Assembly (NCBI RefSeq): GCF_022844465.1
Contig: NZ_JALHLP010000005.1
Coordinates: forward strand, 202,046-266,045
DNA from: Bradyrhizobium sp.
GTDB taxonomy: Bacteria; Pseudomonadota; Alphaproteobacteria; Rhizobiales; Xanthobacteraceae
Length of the DNA stretch: 64,000 nt
Direction: 5' to 3'
Shown piece after piece: positions 28,027-38,154 of this stretch. The notes beneath the pieces were generated by a model. That model made no database searches. It saw only the letters and a list, made by a program, of their open reading frames with translations, and was not told the origin of the DNA. A program made the position numbers and the translations under genes. The stretch's first letter is position 1, and each line of letters starts with the position of its first letter.

Positions 28027-28098
28027 GGTCGTCGTCTCTGTCTCATCCTGATTTGTCGATTCCTGCGCTTGCAACTCGCGCGCTTGCCGCAATCGTTT

Positions 28099-28587
28099 TC
28101 ATTTCACCCGCCGCAGCGTCGCGCGCTCGCCCTCGATTTCGGCCTTGACGTGCGCCCGGGCCCGCGCCAGCCGGGACATCACGGTGCCGATCGGGACGCC
28201 CTGAATGTCGGCTACCTCGCGGTAGCTCAATCCCTCCAGCATCACGAGCAGCAGCACCGCGCGCTGTTCTTCCACCAGCGTCGAAAGCGCGCGGGCGATG
28301 TCGCGGCCTTCCGCTTCGGTCCCGCTGGCGTCGGGGTTATTGTCGAGCAGCGGCATGAACTGCGGCCGCCGCGCCAGCGATCGCCGCCGGTTCTTGTTCA
28401 GGTTGGTCAGGATCGTATACAGCCAGCTCCTGACGTCACCGCCGAGAAACAGTCGTTCCGAACGCAAGGCGCGCACCAACGTGTCCTGCACCAGATCATC
28501 GGCGATGTCGGCGTCGCGCGCGAGCGCACGCGCATAACGTCGCAGCGCCGGAATCATGGCTTCGACACTTTGGCGAAACGCGGTCAT
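28099..28587 (-). CDS. ECF-type RNA polymerase sigma factor
   Basis: A 162-residue sigma factor with only regions 2 and 4: ADIADDLVQDTLVRAL (region 2 core binding) with DVRSWLYTILTNLNKNRRR, and LSYREVADIQGVPIGTVMSRLARAR (region 4 helix-turn-helix contacting the -35 box). AGGTG precedes the ATG at 28587. It heads the sigma/anti-sigma pair. The target regulon cannot be told from sequence; I see no obvious autoregulatory promoter in the 269 bp upstream. Confidence 0.92.
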   Translation of the reverse strand: MTAFRQSVEAMIPALRRYARALARDADIADDLVQDTLVRALRSERLFLGGDVRSWLYTILTNLNKNRRRSLARRPQFMPLLDNNPDASGTEAEGRDIARALSTLVEEQRAVLLLVMLEGLSYREVADIQGVPIGTVMSRLARARAHVKAEIEGERATLRRVK

Positions 28588-28856
28588 TGACACCTGATCG
28601 CACGGGTTGTCAGGCGTGAACGCCTTACCCAGCATAACACCCGATCGGCGTATCTATTCCAGCCCTTAACCGCATCGAAAACAGCGTTAATTCCAGCTGA
28701 TGACCGGCCTCGACCGCGCCGGAGGGCTGGTGTACCTCCATTTCCGATATATTGAAGCTCGATTGGACGCGCCGCACCGTGGTCGCCATCAGGCGCCCGG
28801 ACGCACCCGGCACCCGGCGCTCCGATTCGCCCAGCAAGGAATAGCCGGAAAGCCCG

Positions 28857-29456
28857 ATGCCCGCGCCCGTGATTTACTACATCCGCCATGGCGAGACCTC
28901 CTGGAATGCAGCAGGCAGGCTGCAGGGCACGCAGGACGTTCCGCTCAACGATCTCGGCCGCCGGCAGGCGGCCGATGCCGGCGGCATTCTGGCCGAACTG
29001 CTGGCACGGGACGGTCATGACAGATCGGCGCTGCCGTTCGTCGCAAGCCCGCTGCAGCGGGCGCGGACGACGATGGAGTTGGTGCGCGCTGCGTTGAAAC
29101 TGCCGCGGGACCAGTATGCGCTGGATGTCCGCCTGCGCGAGATCGGCTACGGCGTCTGGGAAGGCTCGACGCTGGCCGAAATGCAGGCGGCCGATCCGGT
29201 CCTGTTCGCGCGGCGGCTGACGTCGAAATGGACGATGGCGCCGGAGGGCGGCGAGACCTACGCGGAAGTCGAATTGCGGATGCGCGACTGGTACGATTCG
29301 CTACGCGTGGACACGGTCGCGGTGGCCCATGGCGGCACGGCGCGGGCGCTGATGGTGGCGCTCGGCATCGAGACGCCGGCCAGCGCCGCCGATCTCCTGA
29401 TCGAGCAGGGCGCGGTGTATGTGTTCAGGGATAGGGGCGTGCGCAAACATAGTTAA
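28857..29456 (+). CDS. Histidine phosphatase family protein
   Basis: A 199-residue phosphoglycerate-mutase-like phosphatase. The phospho-acceptor motif is YYIRHGETSWN (His at residue 11); SPLQRARTTM, EGGETY and VAHGGTARAL complete the active site. Likely a cytoplasmic phosphatase (CobC/GpmB-like group) rather than a mutase, judged from its short length. GGAAAG lies upstream of the ATG. It sits between the divergent sigma gene and aroC. Confidence 0.9.
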   Translation: MPAPVIYYIRHGETSWNAAGRLQGTQDVPLNDLGRRQAADAGGILAELLARDGHDRSALPFVASPLQRARTTMELVRAALKLPRDQYALDVRLREIGYGVWEGSTLAEMQAADPVLFARRLTSKWTMAPEGGETYAEVELRMRDWYDSLRVDTVAVAHGGTARALMVALGIETPASAADLLIEQGAVYVFRDRGVRKHS

Positions 29457-29474
29457 GGGGGTTGTTTGACGCCT

Positions 29475-29555
29475 GTCATTCCGGGGCGATGCGATAGCAT
29501 CGAACCCGGAATCTCGAGATTCCGGGTCTGGTCCTTCGGACCATCCCGGAATGAC
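29475..29555. repeat. Dispersed palindromic repeat, second copy of the 17336 family
   Basis: Begins GTCATTCCGGGGCGATG and ends CATCCCGGAATGAC, with the shared core CCGGAATCTCGAGATTCC and an extra inner hairpin (GGTCCTTCGGACC). It precedes aroC. Confidence 0.85.
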
Positions 29556-29636
29556 GGGCGGATGGTTTGACCGCCGTGCTCCCCGGCGTTACGACAAGTC
29601 ACAACTGCCTCAAGCTTTAGCGAGCAAACAGCGCCC

Positions 29637-30731
29637 ATGTCCTTCAACACCTTCGGCCATCTGTTCCGGGTCACGACCTTCGGCGAAAGCCACGGGGTTG
29701 CGATCGGCTGCGTGGTCGATGGCTGCCCGCCGCTGATCCCGCTCACTGATGCGGACATCCAGCGCGACCTCGACCGCCGCCGCCCTGGACAATCGCGCTT
29801 CACCACCCAGCGCCAGGAGGCGGACGCGGTCAAGATCCTGTCCGGCGTGATGGCGCATCCCGAAACCGGCGTGCAGGTGACGACGGGCACGCCGATCGCG
29901 CTCCTGATCGAGAACACCGACCAGCGCTCGAAAGACTATTCCGAGATCAAGGACAAGTTTCGTCCCGGCCATGCCGACTTCACCTATGAAGCCAAATACG
30001 GCCTGCGCGACTATCGCGGCGGCGGGCGTTCGTCGGCGCGCGAGACCGCGACCCGTGTCGCCGCCGGCGCGATCGCGCGCAAGATTCTCCCCGAGGTGAA
30101 GGTGCGCGGCGCGCTGGTGCAGATGGGTCCGCACAAGGTCGATCGCGCCAAATGGGATTGGGACGAGATCGCGCGCAACCCGTTCTTCTGCCCGGACCGG
30201 GACAAGGCTGCGTTCTTCGAGCAGTATCTCGACGGCATCCGCAAGAGCGGCTCCTCGATCGGCGCGGTCATCGAGGTGACCGCCGAGGGCGTTCCGCCGG
30301 GGCTCGGGGCGCCGATCTACGCCAAGCTCGACGGCGAGCTGGCGGCCGCGATGATGAGCATCAACGCGGTGAAGGGCGTCGAGATCGGCGCCGGCTTTGC
30401 CGCCGCCGAACTTTCCGGCGAGGAAAACGCCGACGAGATGCGCAGCAGCAACACCGGCACGCGGTTTCTGTCCAACCTTGCCGGCGGCGTTCTCGGCGGC
30501 ATCTCCACCGGCCAGCCGGTGGTGGTGCGTTTTGCGGTGAAGCCGACCTCGTCGATCCTGTCGCCGCGCCAGACCGTCGATCGCTCCGGCGCCGACACCG
30601 ACATCGCGACCAAGGGCCGCCACGATCCCTGCGTCGGCATCCGCGCGGTGCCGGTCGGCGAGGCGATGATGGCCTGCGTGCTGGCGGATCACTTCCTCAG
30701 GCACCGCGGGCAGGTGGGAGGCGGCGCTTAG
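29637..30731 (+). CDS. aroC: Chorismate synthase
   Basis: A 364-residue enzyme making chorismate from EPSP, the last shikimate-pathway step, using reduced FMN. Signature segments: [18 protein letters not shown] at the N-terminus, [20 protein letters not shown] in the middle, and [17 protein letters not shown] near the C-terminus. Length is usual. The ATG has only a weak ribosome site. Its stop overlaps the convergent vapC stop by 4 bp. Confidence 0.97.
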   Translation: MSFNTFGHLFRVTTFGESHGVAIGCVVDGCPPLIPLTDADIQRDLDRRRPGQSRFTTQRQEADAVKILSGVMAHPETGVQVTTGTPIALLIENTDQRSKDYSEIKDKFRPGHADFTYEAKYGLRDYRGGGRSSARETATRVAAGAIARKILPEVKVRGALVQMGPHKVDRAKWDWDEIARNPFFCPDRDKAAFFEQYLDGIRKSGSSIGAVIEVTAEGVPPGLGAPIYAKLDGELAAAMMSINAVKGVEIGAGFAAAELSGEENADEMRSSNTGTRFLSNLAGGVLGGISTGQPVVVRFAVKPTSSILSPRQTVDRSGADTDIATKGRHDPCVGIRAVPVGEAMMACVLADHFLRHRGQVGGGA

Positions 30732-31093
30732 AGTCGGTAGGGCATGCGGACGCCGGGATCTCCGGCTGCGAAATCCTTGGTATTCCGCGTGACCAGAAGC
30801 ATCGCGTGTACCTGCGCGGTCGCCCAGATAATTGCGTCGGGCAATTTTATGTGATGGCTGCGGCGCAGGCCGACCGCACGCTCTGCGATGGCCTCGTCGA
30901 GCGCGATGACATCGAAAGTGCTCAGAAAAGTGCGCGTCCTATCCTGGACATCCTCCGTAGCGCCGACCATCACCTCCATCCATGTGATGATACTGACGGC
31001 CTTGTCCGCGTAGCGTCGGAGTTCGGTGCGCGCCTGGGGAACGGCATTGAGGTAATCGACGAGAATGTTGGTGTCGAACAGCGCTCTCACCAT
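30728..31093 (-). CDS. vapC: VapC-type PIN-domain toxin
   Basis: A 121-residue PIN ribonuclease. The acidic metal-binding residues are Asp7 (ALFDTNIL), Glu40 (TWMEV), Asp86 (LPDAIIWA) and Asp107 (TRNTKDF), all present, so it should be active. Toxins of this family cut tRNA or rRNA when freed from the antitoxin. The ATG at 31093 overlaps the antitoxin stop by 7 bp, typical of translational coupling. Confidence 0.92.
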   Translation of the reverse strand: MVRALFDTNILVDYLNAVPQARTELRRYADKAVSIITWMEVMVGATEDVQDRTRTFLSTFDVIALDEAIAERAVGLRRSHHIKLPDAIIWATAQVHAMLLVTRNTKDFAAGDPGVRMPYRL

Positions 31094-31302
31094 TCGCCAC
31101 GAACTTTTTCCTGATAGGCCAAGCCGTCCATCTTGCGTTTGCCCCACAGGCCGAACGCATCGCCTGCCTGGCTGTCGCGCCGCTTTCCGAGATAGTCATC
31201 GATCGCCTGACGGATCAGGGACGCGCGAGATCGCTTCTCCTTCTTGGACAGCTCGTCCAGTGCTTGAATCTGGCTGTCGCCGAGGTCAACCAGTGTCCGC
31301 AT
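31087..31302 (-). CDS. vapB: VapB-type ribbon-helix-helix antitoxin
   Basis: A 71-residue protein with an N-terminal ribbon-helix-helix DNA-binding fold (MRTLVDLGDSQIQALDELSK, then RSRASLIRQAIDDYL) and a C-terminal tail ([20 protein letters not shown]) expected to wrap the toxin. GGAG is well placed before the ATG. Encoded first in a two-gene operon with vapC, downstream of an AT-rich palindrome that it probably binds. Confidence 0.92.
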   Translation of the reverse strand: MRTLVDLGDSQIQALDELSKKEKRSRASLIRQAIDDYLGKRRDSQAGDAFGLWGKRKMDGLAYQEKVRGEW

Positions 31303-31313
31303 GGGGTTCTCCG

Positions 31314-31340
31314 ATATATGATATCGATATAGTATATCAT
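31314..31340. promoter_or_regulatory. Palindromic operator of vapBC
   Basis: An AT-only stretch in GC-rich DNA, 12 bp before the vapB ATG. ATGATAT (31318-31324) and ATATCAT (31334-31340) are inverted repeats with another GATATCGATAT-type symmetry between. The position fits autorepression by VapB or the VapBC complex, and the stretch could also hold the -10 element. Confidence 0.7.
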
Positions 31341-31479
31341 TTCGCCGCGAAATTCAACCCCCTAGGGGGACTTCGGCGGCGCCCCGCTTTGCCGGCGCTA
31401 TTGGTGAGCATTAGCCGCCCCCACCATCCGTTTTTTCAGCATGGCCGGTCAAGGCCGGCCGCGGCAATCCCGGCCATTC

Positions 31480-33174
31480 TCACTGCATCGCATCCGCGAT
31501 CTTCTCCGCCGCCATCAGCGTCGGAAAATTGGTGTTGGCGCACGGCACCACCGGGAAGATTGAGGCGTCGACCACGCGCAGGCCCTGCACGCCCTTGACG
31601 CGGCCCTGGGTGTCCACCACCGCCATCGGATCGTCGTCGCGGCCCATCCGGCACGAGCAGGAGGCGTGCCAGACGCCGATCGTGGCCTTGCGCACGAAGG
31701 CTTCCAGCGCCTCGTCGTCGCCCATCACCTGTTCGAAGGTGAACCCTTCGACGATGAAGTTGTCGATCATGGCGTGGCGCAGCGCCGCCGGCCCGTTCAT
31801 CAGCGCGGCGGCAATGGCTGTCAGCACCTTGTTCTTGGTGTTGACCACGCCGATCTTGCGCACGCGGTCGGAGTAGGAGGCCGGGAACGGCTTGTCGGTC
31901 ACCGCCTGCAGCGGCGCGCTCATCTGCATCGCCGCCATCTTGCGAAAACCGCTCATCAGGCGGTCGAGGTCGCGGCGGTCGGACAGCAGGTTGAACTCGA
32001 CGATCGGCTCTGCCAGCGGATTGCGCGAGGCGAGCTTGACCTGGCCGGTCTCCGAATAGGTCTTGTTGACGAAGGTCAGCAGCGAACCGATCTGCTCGCC
32101 GACCGCGTGCCAGGCCGATTTGCTCAGGACTGCGACGAACATGTCGCCCGCCGGAGTGCCTGCGAGCCCCGAGGAGTAGCGCAGCCCCATCTGGATGTGG
32201 CGCCTGGTGTGCGCGTTCATGCGCGCGCCGCGGCGGACATAGGACGACAACGCGATCGAGGGGTGATCCATCAGCCGTTGGCCGACGCCGGCAAGCCCCA
32301 TCACGACCGGAATGCCCATTTCCTTGAGATGCCCGACCGGTCCGATGCCGGCGCGCAAGAGGTGCGCTGGCGAATGGATCGCGCCGCAGGAGAGGATGAT
32401 TTCGCGGCCGCGGAATTCCTGTTCGCGGCCCTCGACCAGCGCCTTGATGCCGATGCAGCGCGTGCCCTCGAACAGCAGCTCCTTGACCTGCGTATCGGTC
32501 GAGATGGTCAGGTTGGCGCGCTTGCGAGTCTCGCGATCGAGATAGCCCATCGCGGCTGAGACGCGCTGCTCGTCCTGGTTGGAGTGCGTCACCGGGAAGT
32601 AGCCGTCGACGAACTCGCCGTTCTGGTCGGGCAGAAACGGGTAGCCGGCGAGCTTGCAGGCCTCGGCCATCGCTTCCGCGTGCCCAGTCCAATGCTGGCG
32701 CGGGATGCGGCGGACCGGGATGCGGCCGTCCTTGCCGTGGAACGGGCCGTCGAAATCAAGGTCGCGCTCGACCTTCCTGAAGTACGGCAGCACATCTTTC
32801 CAGTTCCAGCCGGCGGCGCCGCGCGCCTCCCACTCGGCGTAATCGGTCGGCGCGCCGCGGTTGGCCATCTGGCCGTTGATGGAGGAGCCGCCGCCCAGCA
32901 CGCGCGCCTGCTCGTACTTGCGCAACGGCGGGCGGTTCTCTTCGGGGTTGTTGTGGCTCACGATCTGGGTCGTGACCTTGAGTTCGGTCCAGTGGAAGCG
33001 CGGATCGAAATAGGCCAGTCCCGAATAGCTGTCGCGAATCTCCGAGGGTTCGTTGCCGGGCGGAGTGTCCTGGCCCGCCTCGCAGAGCAGGACCTTGTTG
33101 ACGCTTCTGGCGGAGAGCCTGTGGGCCATGACCGAGCCCGCCGAGCCGCCGCCAACGATGATGGTGTCGTACAT
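31480..33174 (-). CDS. GMC-family FAD oxidoreductase (choline/alcohol dehydrogenase-like)
   Basis: A 564-residue flavoenzyme. The ADP-binding motif TIIVGGGSAGSVMAHRLS opens the protein; GMC signature segments ARVLGGGSSINGQMANRG and CGAIHSPAHLLRAGIGP follow; the C-terminal active site has WHASCSCRMG and CANTNFPTLMAAEKIAD. It oxidises a primary alcohol, possibly a polyethylene glycol, choline or long-chain alcohol. GGGGAAGCG lies upstream of the ATG. Single-gene unit. Confidence 0.92.
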   Translation of the reverse strand: MYDTIIVGGGSAGSVMAHRLSARSVNKVLLCEAGQDTPPGNEPSEIRDSYSGLAYFDPRFHWTELKVTTQIVSHNNPEENRPPLRKYEQARVLGGGSSINGQMANRGAPTDYAEWEARGAAGWNWKDVLPYFRKVERDLDFDGPFHGKDGRIPVRRIPRQHWTGHAEAMAEACKLAGYPFLPDQNGEFVDGYFPVTHSNQDEQRVSAAMGYLDRETRKRANLTISTDTQVKELLFEGTRCIGIKALVEGREQEFRGREIILSCGAIHSPAHLLRAGIGPVGHLKEMGIPVVMGLAGVGQRLMDHPSIALSSYVRRGARMNAHTRRHIQMGLRYSSGLAGTPAGDMFVAVLSKSAWHAVGEQIGSLLTFVNKTYSETGQVKLASRNPLAEPIVEFNLLSDRRDLDRLMSGFRKMAAMQMSAPLQAVTDKPFPASYSDRVRKIGVVNTKNKVLTAIAAALMNGPAALRHAMIDNFIVEGFTFEQVMGDDEALEAFVRKATIGVWHASCSCRMGRDDDPMAVVDTQGRVKGVQGLRVVDASIFPVVPCANTNFPTLMAAEKIADAMQ

Positions 33175-33302
33175 GGACGCTTCCCCGTGGTTTCTGCCGG
33201 GAAGCTAGCTCAGCCCGGGCGCCGGGTCACGCCGGCTGTCGCCGGTCTGCAGCGATCGGCCGCCTTGACGGTGTATGGCATTGCAAGGCAAATGTCGCTG
33301 CG

Positions 33303-34487
33303 ATGAACGTATCCGCGTTGCAGGAACTTGCTGACTGGCTGATCGACGGCGCCCGGTCCGCGGCCAGCCCGACCGGGATGATGGCGGAAGCCTGCGAACG
33401 GATGGTCGCCGCGGGACTGCCGCTCTGGCGTGCCGGTGTCTTCGTTCGCACCCTGCATCCCGACATCTATGGCCGCAACTTCATCTGGCGGCCGGGCGCC
33501 GAGGTCGAAGTCGGCACTGTCGATTTCCAGATTCTGGAATCGCCGGATTTTCTTACCAGTCCGCTGATCATCGTGTTCCAGCAGGGAGTCGAGGTTCGGG
33601 CGCGCGTTGACGATCCGAAGAGTCGACGCTTCCCGATCGTTGATGAACTGGCTGCCGAGGGCGTCACGGACTATGTCGCGCTGCCGGTGTCCTTTCTCAA
33701 CGGCACGGTCAACGCATCGAGCTGGGCCACCACGCAGCCGGGCGGATTTACCGAGGAGCAACTGGTGGCGCTGCGGAAAATCGTGACGCCGCTGGCGCGG
33801 GTGATCGAAATCTTCAGCCTGACCCGCACCGCGGCGAGCCTGCTCGACACCTATGTCGGCAATCGCGCCGGTGCTCGAATTCTCGGCGGCCAGATCCGGC
33901 GCGGCCATACCGAGACGATGAATGCGGCGATCTGGCTGTCCGACCTGCGCGGCTTTACTTCCCTGTCCGACCGCGTTCCGGCAGAGACGGTGGTCGACGT
34001 CCTGAACCACTATTTCGACTGCCAAGTGGCCGCGATCCGCACGCATGGCGGCGAAGTCCTGAAATACATGGGTGACGGGCTGCTCGCGGTGTTTCCGATC
34101 GACGAGTATGTCGGCGACGACCAGCAGGTCTGTATGCATGCGCTCGATGCCGCCCGTGAATCCCGCGCCGGCGTCGCCGAGATGCAATATCCGATCGGCG
34201 ATACTCTCGAACGTTTTCGCTTCGGCGTCGCCCTGCATGTCGGGAGGATTCTGTACGGCAATATCGGCGGCGGTAACCGGCTCGATTTCACCTGCATCGG
34301 ACCTGCGGTGAATCTCGCCGCACGACTGGAAAAGATCGCCGGCCACCTGCAGCGCACCGTCGTGGCCTCCGAGGGGTTTGCCAGCGTCAGCGGCGCCGGC
34401 TGGGACGATCTCGGCGAGTTTCCCATCGCAGGCTTTGCGAAGGCGGCGCGCGTCTACGGGCTGGCGGACGAGACGCCGGCGGCATAG
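33303..34487 (+). CDS. Class III adenylate/guanylate cyclase with N-terminal sensory domain
   Basis: A 394-residue soluble protein. Residues 1-190 look like a GAF-type sensory region; the cyclase domain begins near residue 205. Metal-binding aspartates are Asp214 (WLSDLRGFTSL) and Asp258 (YMGDGLLAVF), and the transition-state/substrate region RLDFTCIGPAVNLAARLE is present, so it should be catalytically competent and make cAMP. No membrane helix is seen. It converges with clpS. Confidence 0.92.
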   Translation: MNVSALQELADWLIDGARSAASPTGMMAEACERMVAAGLPLWRAGVFVRTLHPDIYGRNFIWRPGAEVEVGTVDFQILESPDFLTSPLIIVFQQGVEVRARVDDPKSRRFPIVDELAAEGVTDYVALPVSFLNGTVNASSWATTQPGGFTEEQLVALRKIVTPLARVIEIFSLTRTAASLLDTYVGNRAGARILGGQIRRGHTETMNAAIWLSDLRGFTSLSDRVPAETVVDVLNHYFDCQVAAIRTHGGEVLKYMGDGLLAVFPIDEYVGDDQQVCMHALDAARESRAGVAEMQYPIGDTLERFRFGVALHVGRILYGNIGGGNRLDFTCIGPAVNLAARLEKIAGHLQRTVVASEGFASVSGAGWDDLGEFPIAGFAKAARVYGLADETPAA

Positions 34488-34511
34488 CGGGCCCGTAGCC
34501 CGTCCGAGAGG

Positions 34512-34817
34512 TCATTCTTCCGGTTCGGTCGTGAACAGCAGCGGATAGCCCTTGGCGCGGCCGGCGTCGGTGGCGCGGGTCGCCTTGGTCTCGGCGACGT
34601 CCTTGGTAAACACGGCGACCACGCAGACGCCGCGCCGGTGCGCCGTGATCATGACCTTGTGGGCCTGATCCTCGGTCATGCGGAACTCCGCCTTCAGCAC
34701 CGTGACCACGAACTCCCGCGGCGTGTAGTCGTCATTGACGAGGATGACCTTGTGCAGGCGCGGCCGTTCGGTCTTGGTCCTGACCTTTGTCTTTGGCTTG
34801 GCGACAATGTCAATCAT
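34512..34817 (-). CDS. clpS: ClpS protease adaptor
   Basis: A 101-residue adaptor that delivers N-degron substrates to ClpAP. The core KVILVNDDYTPREFVV, the RMTEDQAHKVMITAHRRG helix and GVCVVAVFTKDVAETK are the conserved ClpS fold. Alphaproteobacteria often have two paralogues; only one is in this window and clpA is not adjacent. Confidence 0.95.
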   Translation of the reverse strand: MIDIVAKPKTKVRTKTERPRLHKVILVNDDYTPREFVVTVLKAEFRMTEDQAHKVMITAHRRGVCVVAVFTKDVAETKATRATDAGRAKGYPLLFTTEPEE

Positions 34818-35098
34818 GCCGGTTCCCGAAGCGAACGAATTCCGACGTGGGCCGCAATCAGTGGCGCGGCGGCCCGAAAGCCGTCGGGCCCCGGTCGGAT
34901 CACCAAGGGCTGACGGCTGCGCCGATCAGTTTACAGGGTTCGGGCCGGTCCTGAAACCGGGCGGTTGCCGGGACTTTCAGTTCGGCGCAGGATTTCGCCG
35001 TGGCTGCGCGCTAACCCGAAAGTGAAGGATAAATGATATCGGCGCTTTGCGTTCGCCGCTTTGCATGTCACCATCGCGTCATTCGACGGGAGGCAGCG

Positions 35099-35974
35099 AT
35101 GCGCTGGTATGTCTCGATCGGGGCCGTGCTGATAGCGGGCGTACTCGCCGGTGGCGACGTCGCGGGTATCGCCGCGCCAAACCCAAAGAACCGGCCGGAC
35201 AACCCGACGAGCCCGCAAGGCCGTCTCCTCGCCGAAAAGGAAGCCAATCCCTCCGTCGATGTCGAACTCGTCCTTGCCGTCGACGTCTCCTATTCGATGG
35301 ATATCGACGAACTTGCGCTGCAGCGTGAGGGCTACGCGCAGGCCATTATCTCCAAGGAGTTTCTGCAAGCGCTGAAGAGCGGCCCGAACGGCAGAATCTC
35401 GGTGATCTATTTTGAATGGGCGGCGTCCAGCGACCAGAAGATCATCATCCCCTGGCGGCTGATCGACGGCCCGGAAACCGCCGACGCCGTCGCCAACGAA
35501 ATCATGAAGACGCCGATCCGCCGGGCGTCGCGCACCTCGATATCAGGCGCCATCAATTTCGCCATGGCTCTCCTCGACGAGAACCCGCATCGGGGCCTGC
35601 GGCGGGTGATCGACATTTCCGGCGACGGCCCCAACAACAACGGTGTTCCTGTCGTCGTCGCCCGTGACGCGGCGGTGGAGAAGGGCGTCATCATCAATGG
35701 CCTGCCGATCATGGTGAAGGAGCCGTCCTACTCCACCATGGATATCGACAATCTCGATATCTATTATGAGGAATGCGTCATTGGAGGTCCCGGCTCTTTC
35801 GTCATCACGATCAAGGAGCGCGACAAGTTCAGGGAAGCGATCCGCACCAAGCTCTTGCTGGAGATCGCCGGCCGCGTGCCGGAACGGCCGGTGGTACCGG
35901 CCGCGGCCAGGGAGCGGCGGCCCGTCAATTGCATGATCGGCGAGAAGATCTGGCAGGACCGCTGGGGCAGGTAA
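35099..35974 (+). CDS. DUF1194 (von Willebrand factor A-like) secreted protein
   Basis: A 291-residue protein with an N-terminal signal sequence (residues 1-26) and a VWA fold whose MIDAS motif is Asp62-x-Ser64-x-Ser66 (AVDVSYSMD); a later threonine/aspartate region ISGDGPNNNG completes the site. DUF1194 proteins are widespread in rhizobia with no defined role. GGGAGG sets the start at 35099. It probably binds a partner through the metal site in the periplasm. Confidence 0.88.
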   Translation: MRWYVSIGAVLIAGVLAGGDVAGIAAPNPKNRPDNPTSPQGRLLAEKEANPSVDVELVLAVDVSYSMDIDELALQREGYAQAIISKEFLQALKSGPNGRISVIYFEWAASSDQKIIIPWRLIDGPETADAVANEIMKTPIRRASRTSISGAINFAMALLDENPHRGLRRVIDISGDGPNNNGVPVVVARDAAVEKGVIINGLPIMVKEPSYSTMDIDNLDIYYEECVIGGPGSFVITIKERDKFREAIRTKLLLEIAGRVPERPVVPAAARERRPVNCMIGEKIWQDRWGR

Positions 35975-36002
35975 GTTGAGTTACTCGTCTTCGTAGCTGC
36001 GT

Positions 36003-36090
36003 AGGGGTAGGCAAAGCGTAGCGTGCCCACCAATTTCGATTGTGACAGGACATGGTGGGCACGGCGCAAGCGCGCCTTTTCCCACCCTGC
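36003..36090. repeat. Dispersed inverted repeat (GCGTAGCGTGCCCACC family)
   Basis: GGTAGGCAAAGCGTAGCGTG and CCCACCAAT are partly mirrored by CATGGTGGGCACGGCG and CCACCCTGC. It fills the convergent gap between the DUF1194 and RumA-like genes. Confidence 0.65.
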
Positions 36091-36096
36091 GAGATA

Positions 36097-37353
36097 CTAC
36101 CGTGCGAACCGCGCCACCAGCTCCACATGCGGGGTATGGCGGAACTGGTCGACCGGCGTGACGCTACCTATCCGGTAGCCGCCATCGATCAGGATCTTGG
36201 CGTCGCGCGCAAATGTCGCGACATTGCACGATACCGCCACCACCGTCGGCACCTTGCTGGCCGCAAGTTGCATCGCTTGCGCCTGCGCGCCCTGACGCGG
36301 CGGGTCGAACACCACCGTATCGTAGTCGCGCAATTCCTGCGGCATCAGGGGGCGGCGAAACAGGTCGCGCGCTTCGGCCTTGACCGGCTTCAGTCCAGGC
36401 GTCGTTGTCGCGGCCTTCTGTAGCGCCGCCACCGCGCCGGCATCGTTGTCGAAGGCGGCGATCCGTGCCTTCGCCGCCAGCCTGAGCGCGAACGGGCCGA
36501 CGCCGCAAAAGAGGTCGGCGATATGTTTGGCGCGGCTGCAATGGCCGGACACCAGCGCCGCCAGCGTCGCTTCGCCTTCGGCCGTCGCCTGCAGGAACGA
36601 TCCCGGCGGCAGCGCGACCTCGGCTTTGCCGATCGAGACCGTAGGCGGCGTTCGCATCAGTACCAGTTCACCGTGACGCGTCAGCCGCGCCAGCCGGTGG
36701 TGTTCGGCGATCCGCGACAGCTTCGCGATCAAGCCTGTCGACAACGGGCCGGAGCCGCGCACGTCGATGTCGAGCCCGCTGTTGGTGGCCGTGATCTGGA
36801 TATCGAGCGGCCTTCCCATCGCGATCAGCGGTTCGGCGACGGCCCAGGCCGCCTCGATGGCGCCGCTCAAATGCGGGTCCAGAACCGGGCAGCGATCGAT
36901 CGGCACGATGTCGTGCGAGTGGGCCGCCGAAAATCCAACCTTGAGCACGTCATGGGTCCCCATCCGCCCGTGCAAGGTGATACGGCGACGGCCGAGGCCG
37001 TGGGCATCGACCAGCGGCGCCACCGCGCAGTCGATACCCGCCTGCGCCAGCGTCGTGATCACGATCGCGCGCTTCCATGCGCGATAGGGTTCGGCATCCC
37101 AATGCTGGATCGCGCAGCCGCCGCAGAGGCCGAAGTGCGCACAGAACGGCGCGATCCGCGCCGGGCTTGCGGTATGGATCCTGATCAGCCGGCGGCGGTC
37201 GGGATGGTGGCCGGGCACCGGGCCGACCTCGACGGTTTCGCCGGCGAGGGCGTAGGGGACATAGATATTGCCGGCGTCTGACATGGCAACGCCGTCGCCG
37301 TGATGGCCGACATGGTCGATCACGAGAGTCTCGGTGTCAGCCACGGCGCGCAC
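36097..37353 (-). CDS. RumA/TrmA-like RNA m5U methyltransferase
   Basis: A 418-residue class I SAM-dependent RNA methyltransferase, expected to act on a uridine of rRNA or tRNA. An N-terminal TRAM-like segment is followed by the [4Fe-4S] cysteines Cys71, Cys77, Cys80 ([10 protein letters not shown]) and a fourth near residue 154 (IDRCP); the SAM motif is DLFCGVGPF, with FDPPRQGA and the nucleophilic cysteine in [11 protein letters not shown]. The start is a GTG that overlaps the tlyA 3' end by 17 bp, so the two are coupled. Confidence 0.92.
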   Translation of the reverse strand: MRAVADTETLVIDHVGHHGDGVAMSDAGNIYVPYALAGETVEVGPVPGHHPDRRRLIRIHTASPARIAPFCAHFGLCGGCAIQHWDAEPYRAWKRAIVITTLAQAGIDCAVAPLVDAHGLGRRRITLHGRMGTHDVLKVGFSAAHSHDIVPIDRCPVLDPHLSGAIEAAWAVAEPLIAMGRPLDIQITATNSGLDIDVRGSGPLSTGLIAKLSRIAEHHRLARLTRHGELVLMRTPPTVSIGKAEVALPPGSFLQATAEGEATLAALVSGHCSRAKHIADLFCGVGPFALRLAAKARIAAFDNDAGAVAALQKAATTTPGLKPVKAEARDLFRRPLMPQELRDYDTVVFDPPRQGAQAQAMQLAASKVPTVVAVSCNVATFARDAKILIDGGYRIGSVTPVDQFRHTPHVELVARFAR

Positions 37354-38092
37354 CCATGAAGAATTCGATGTTGCCGTCGCCGCCGGTGATCGGGGACGGA
37401 AACACGGCGATGTCGGTGCATCCGAGCGAGGCGGCGAAGGCGGTGATGTCGTCGCAGACGTCGCGATGCACCGCCGCGTCGCGGATGATGCCGTTCCTCG
37501 AATGCTTTCGCGCAGCCTCGAACTGCGGCTTGATCAGCGCCAGCAGGTGCATTGGAGCGGCCGCCAGCGCCAGCGCCGCCGGCAGCACCGCCTTCAGCGA
37601 AATAAAGCTGACGTCGATGACAACGACATCGGGCCGGGCCGGCAGGCGCCGGCCCTCGAAGGCGCGAATATCCGTCTCTTCCATCGACACGATCCTGGGG
37701 TGACCCCGCAAAGAGGGATGCAACTGGCCGCGGCCGACATCGATGGCAAAGACGAGGCTGGCCCCGTTCGCCAGCAACACCTCGGTAAAGCCGCCGGTCG
37801 ATGCGCCGACATCGAGGCAGACATGGTCCTCGATCTCTACCCCGTATTTTTCAAGCGCACCGGCGAGCTTGACGCCGCCGCGCGAGACCCAGGGGTGCGC
37901 GGGCTGGGCGGATAATTCTGCGTCGACGGCAATGGTTGCCGATGCCTTCAGTACCGGCTTGCCGTCGGCCACCACGCCGCCGGCCTCAATGGCGGCGCGG
38001 GCGCGGGCGCGGCTTTCGAACAGGCCGCGCTCGACCAGCAGCACGTCGGCGCGCTTGCGGGGAGAAGTCCGGTCGTCTTGCTTGTCAGCCAA
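37337..38092 (-). CDS. tlyA: TlyA-family 2'-O-rRNA methyltransferase
   Basis: A 251-residue protein with an N-terminal S4 RNA-binding domain ([18 protein letters not shown]) and an FtsJ/RrmJ-like methyltransferase domain ([20 protein letters not shown]). TlyA methylates cytidines of 16S and 23S rRNA in mycobacteria. It lies 62 bp after dxs and overlaps the RumA-like gene, forming a dxs-tlyA-RumA-like operon, a common alphaproteobacterial order. Confidence 0.93.
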   Translation of the reverse strand: MADKQDDRTSPRKRADVLLVERGLFESRARARAAIEAGGVVADGKPVLKASATIAVDAELSAQPAHPWVSRGGVKLAGALEKYGVEIEDHVCLDVGASTGGFTEVLLANGASLVFAIDVGRGQLHPSLRGHPRIVSMEETDIRAFEGRRLPARPDVVVIDVSFISLKAVLPAALALAAAPMHLLALIKPQFEAARKHSRNGIIRDAAVHRDVCDDITAFAASLGCTDIAVFPSPITGGDGNIEFFMGARRG

Positions 38093-38154
38093 TGTCAGTC
38101 CGATGTGCGCCGACGGCGCGATCCACCGCCGGGCGACGAAACAGGATCTGACCC

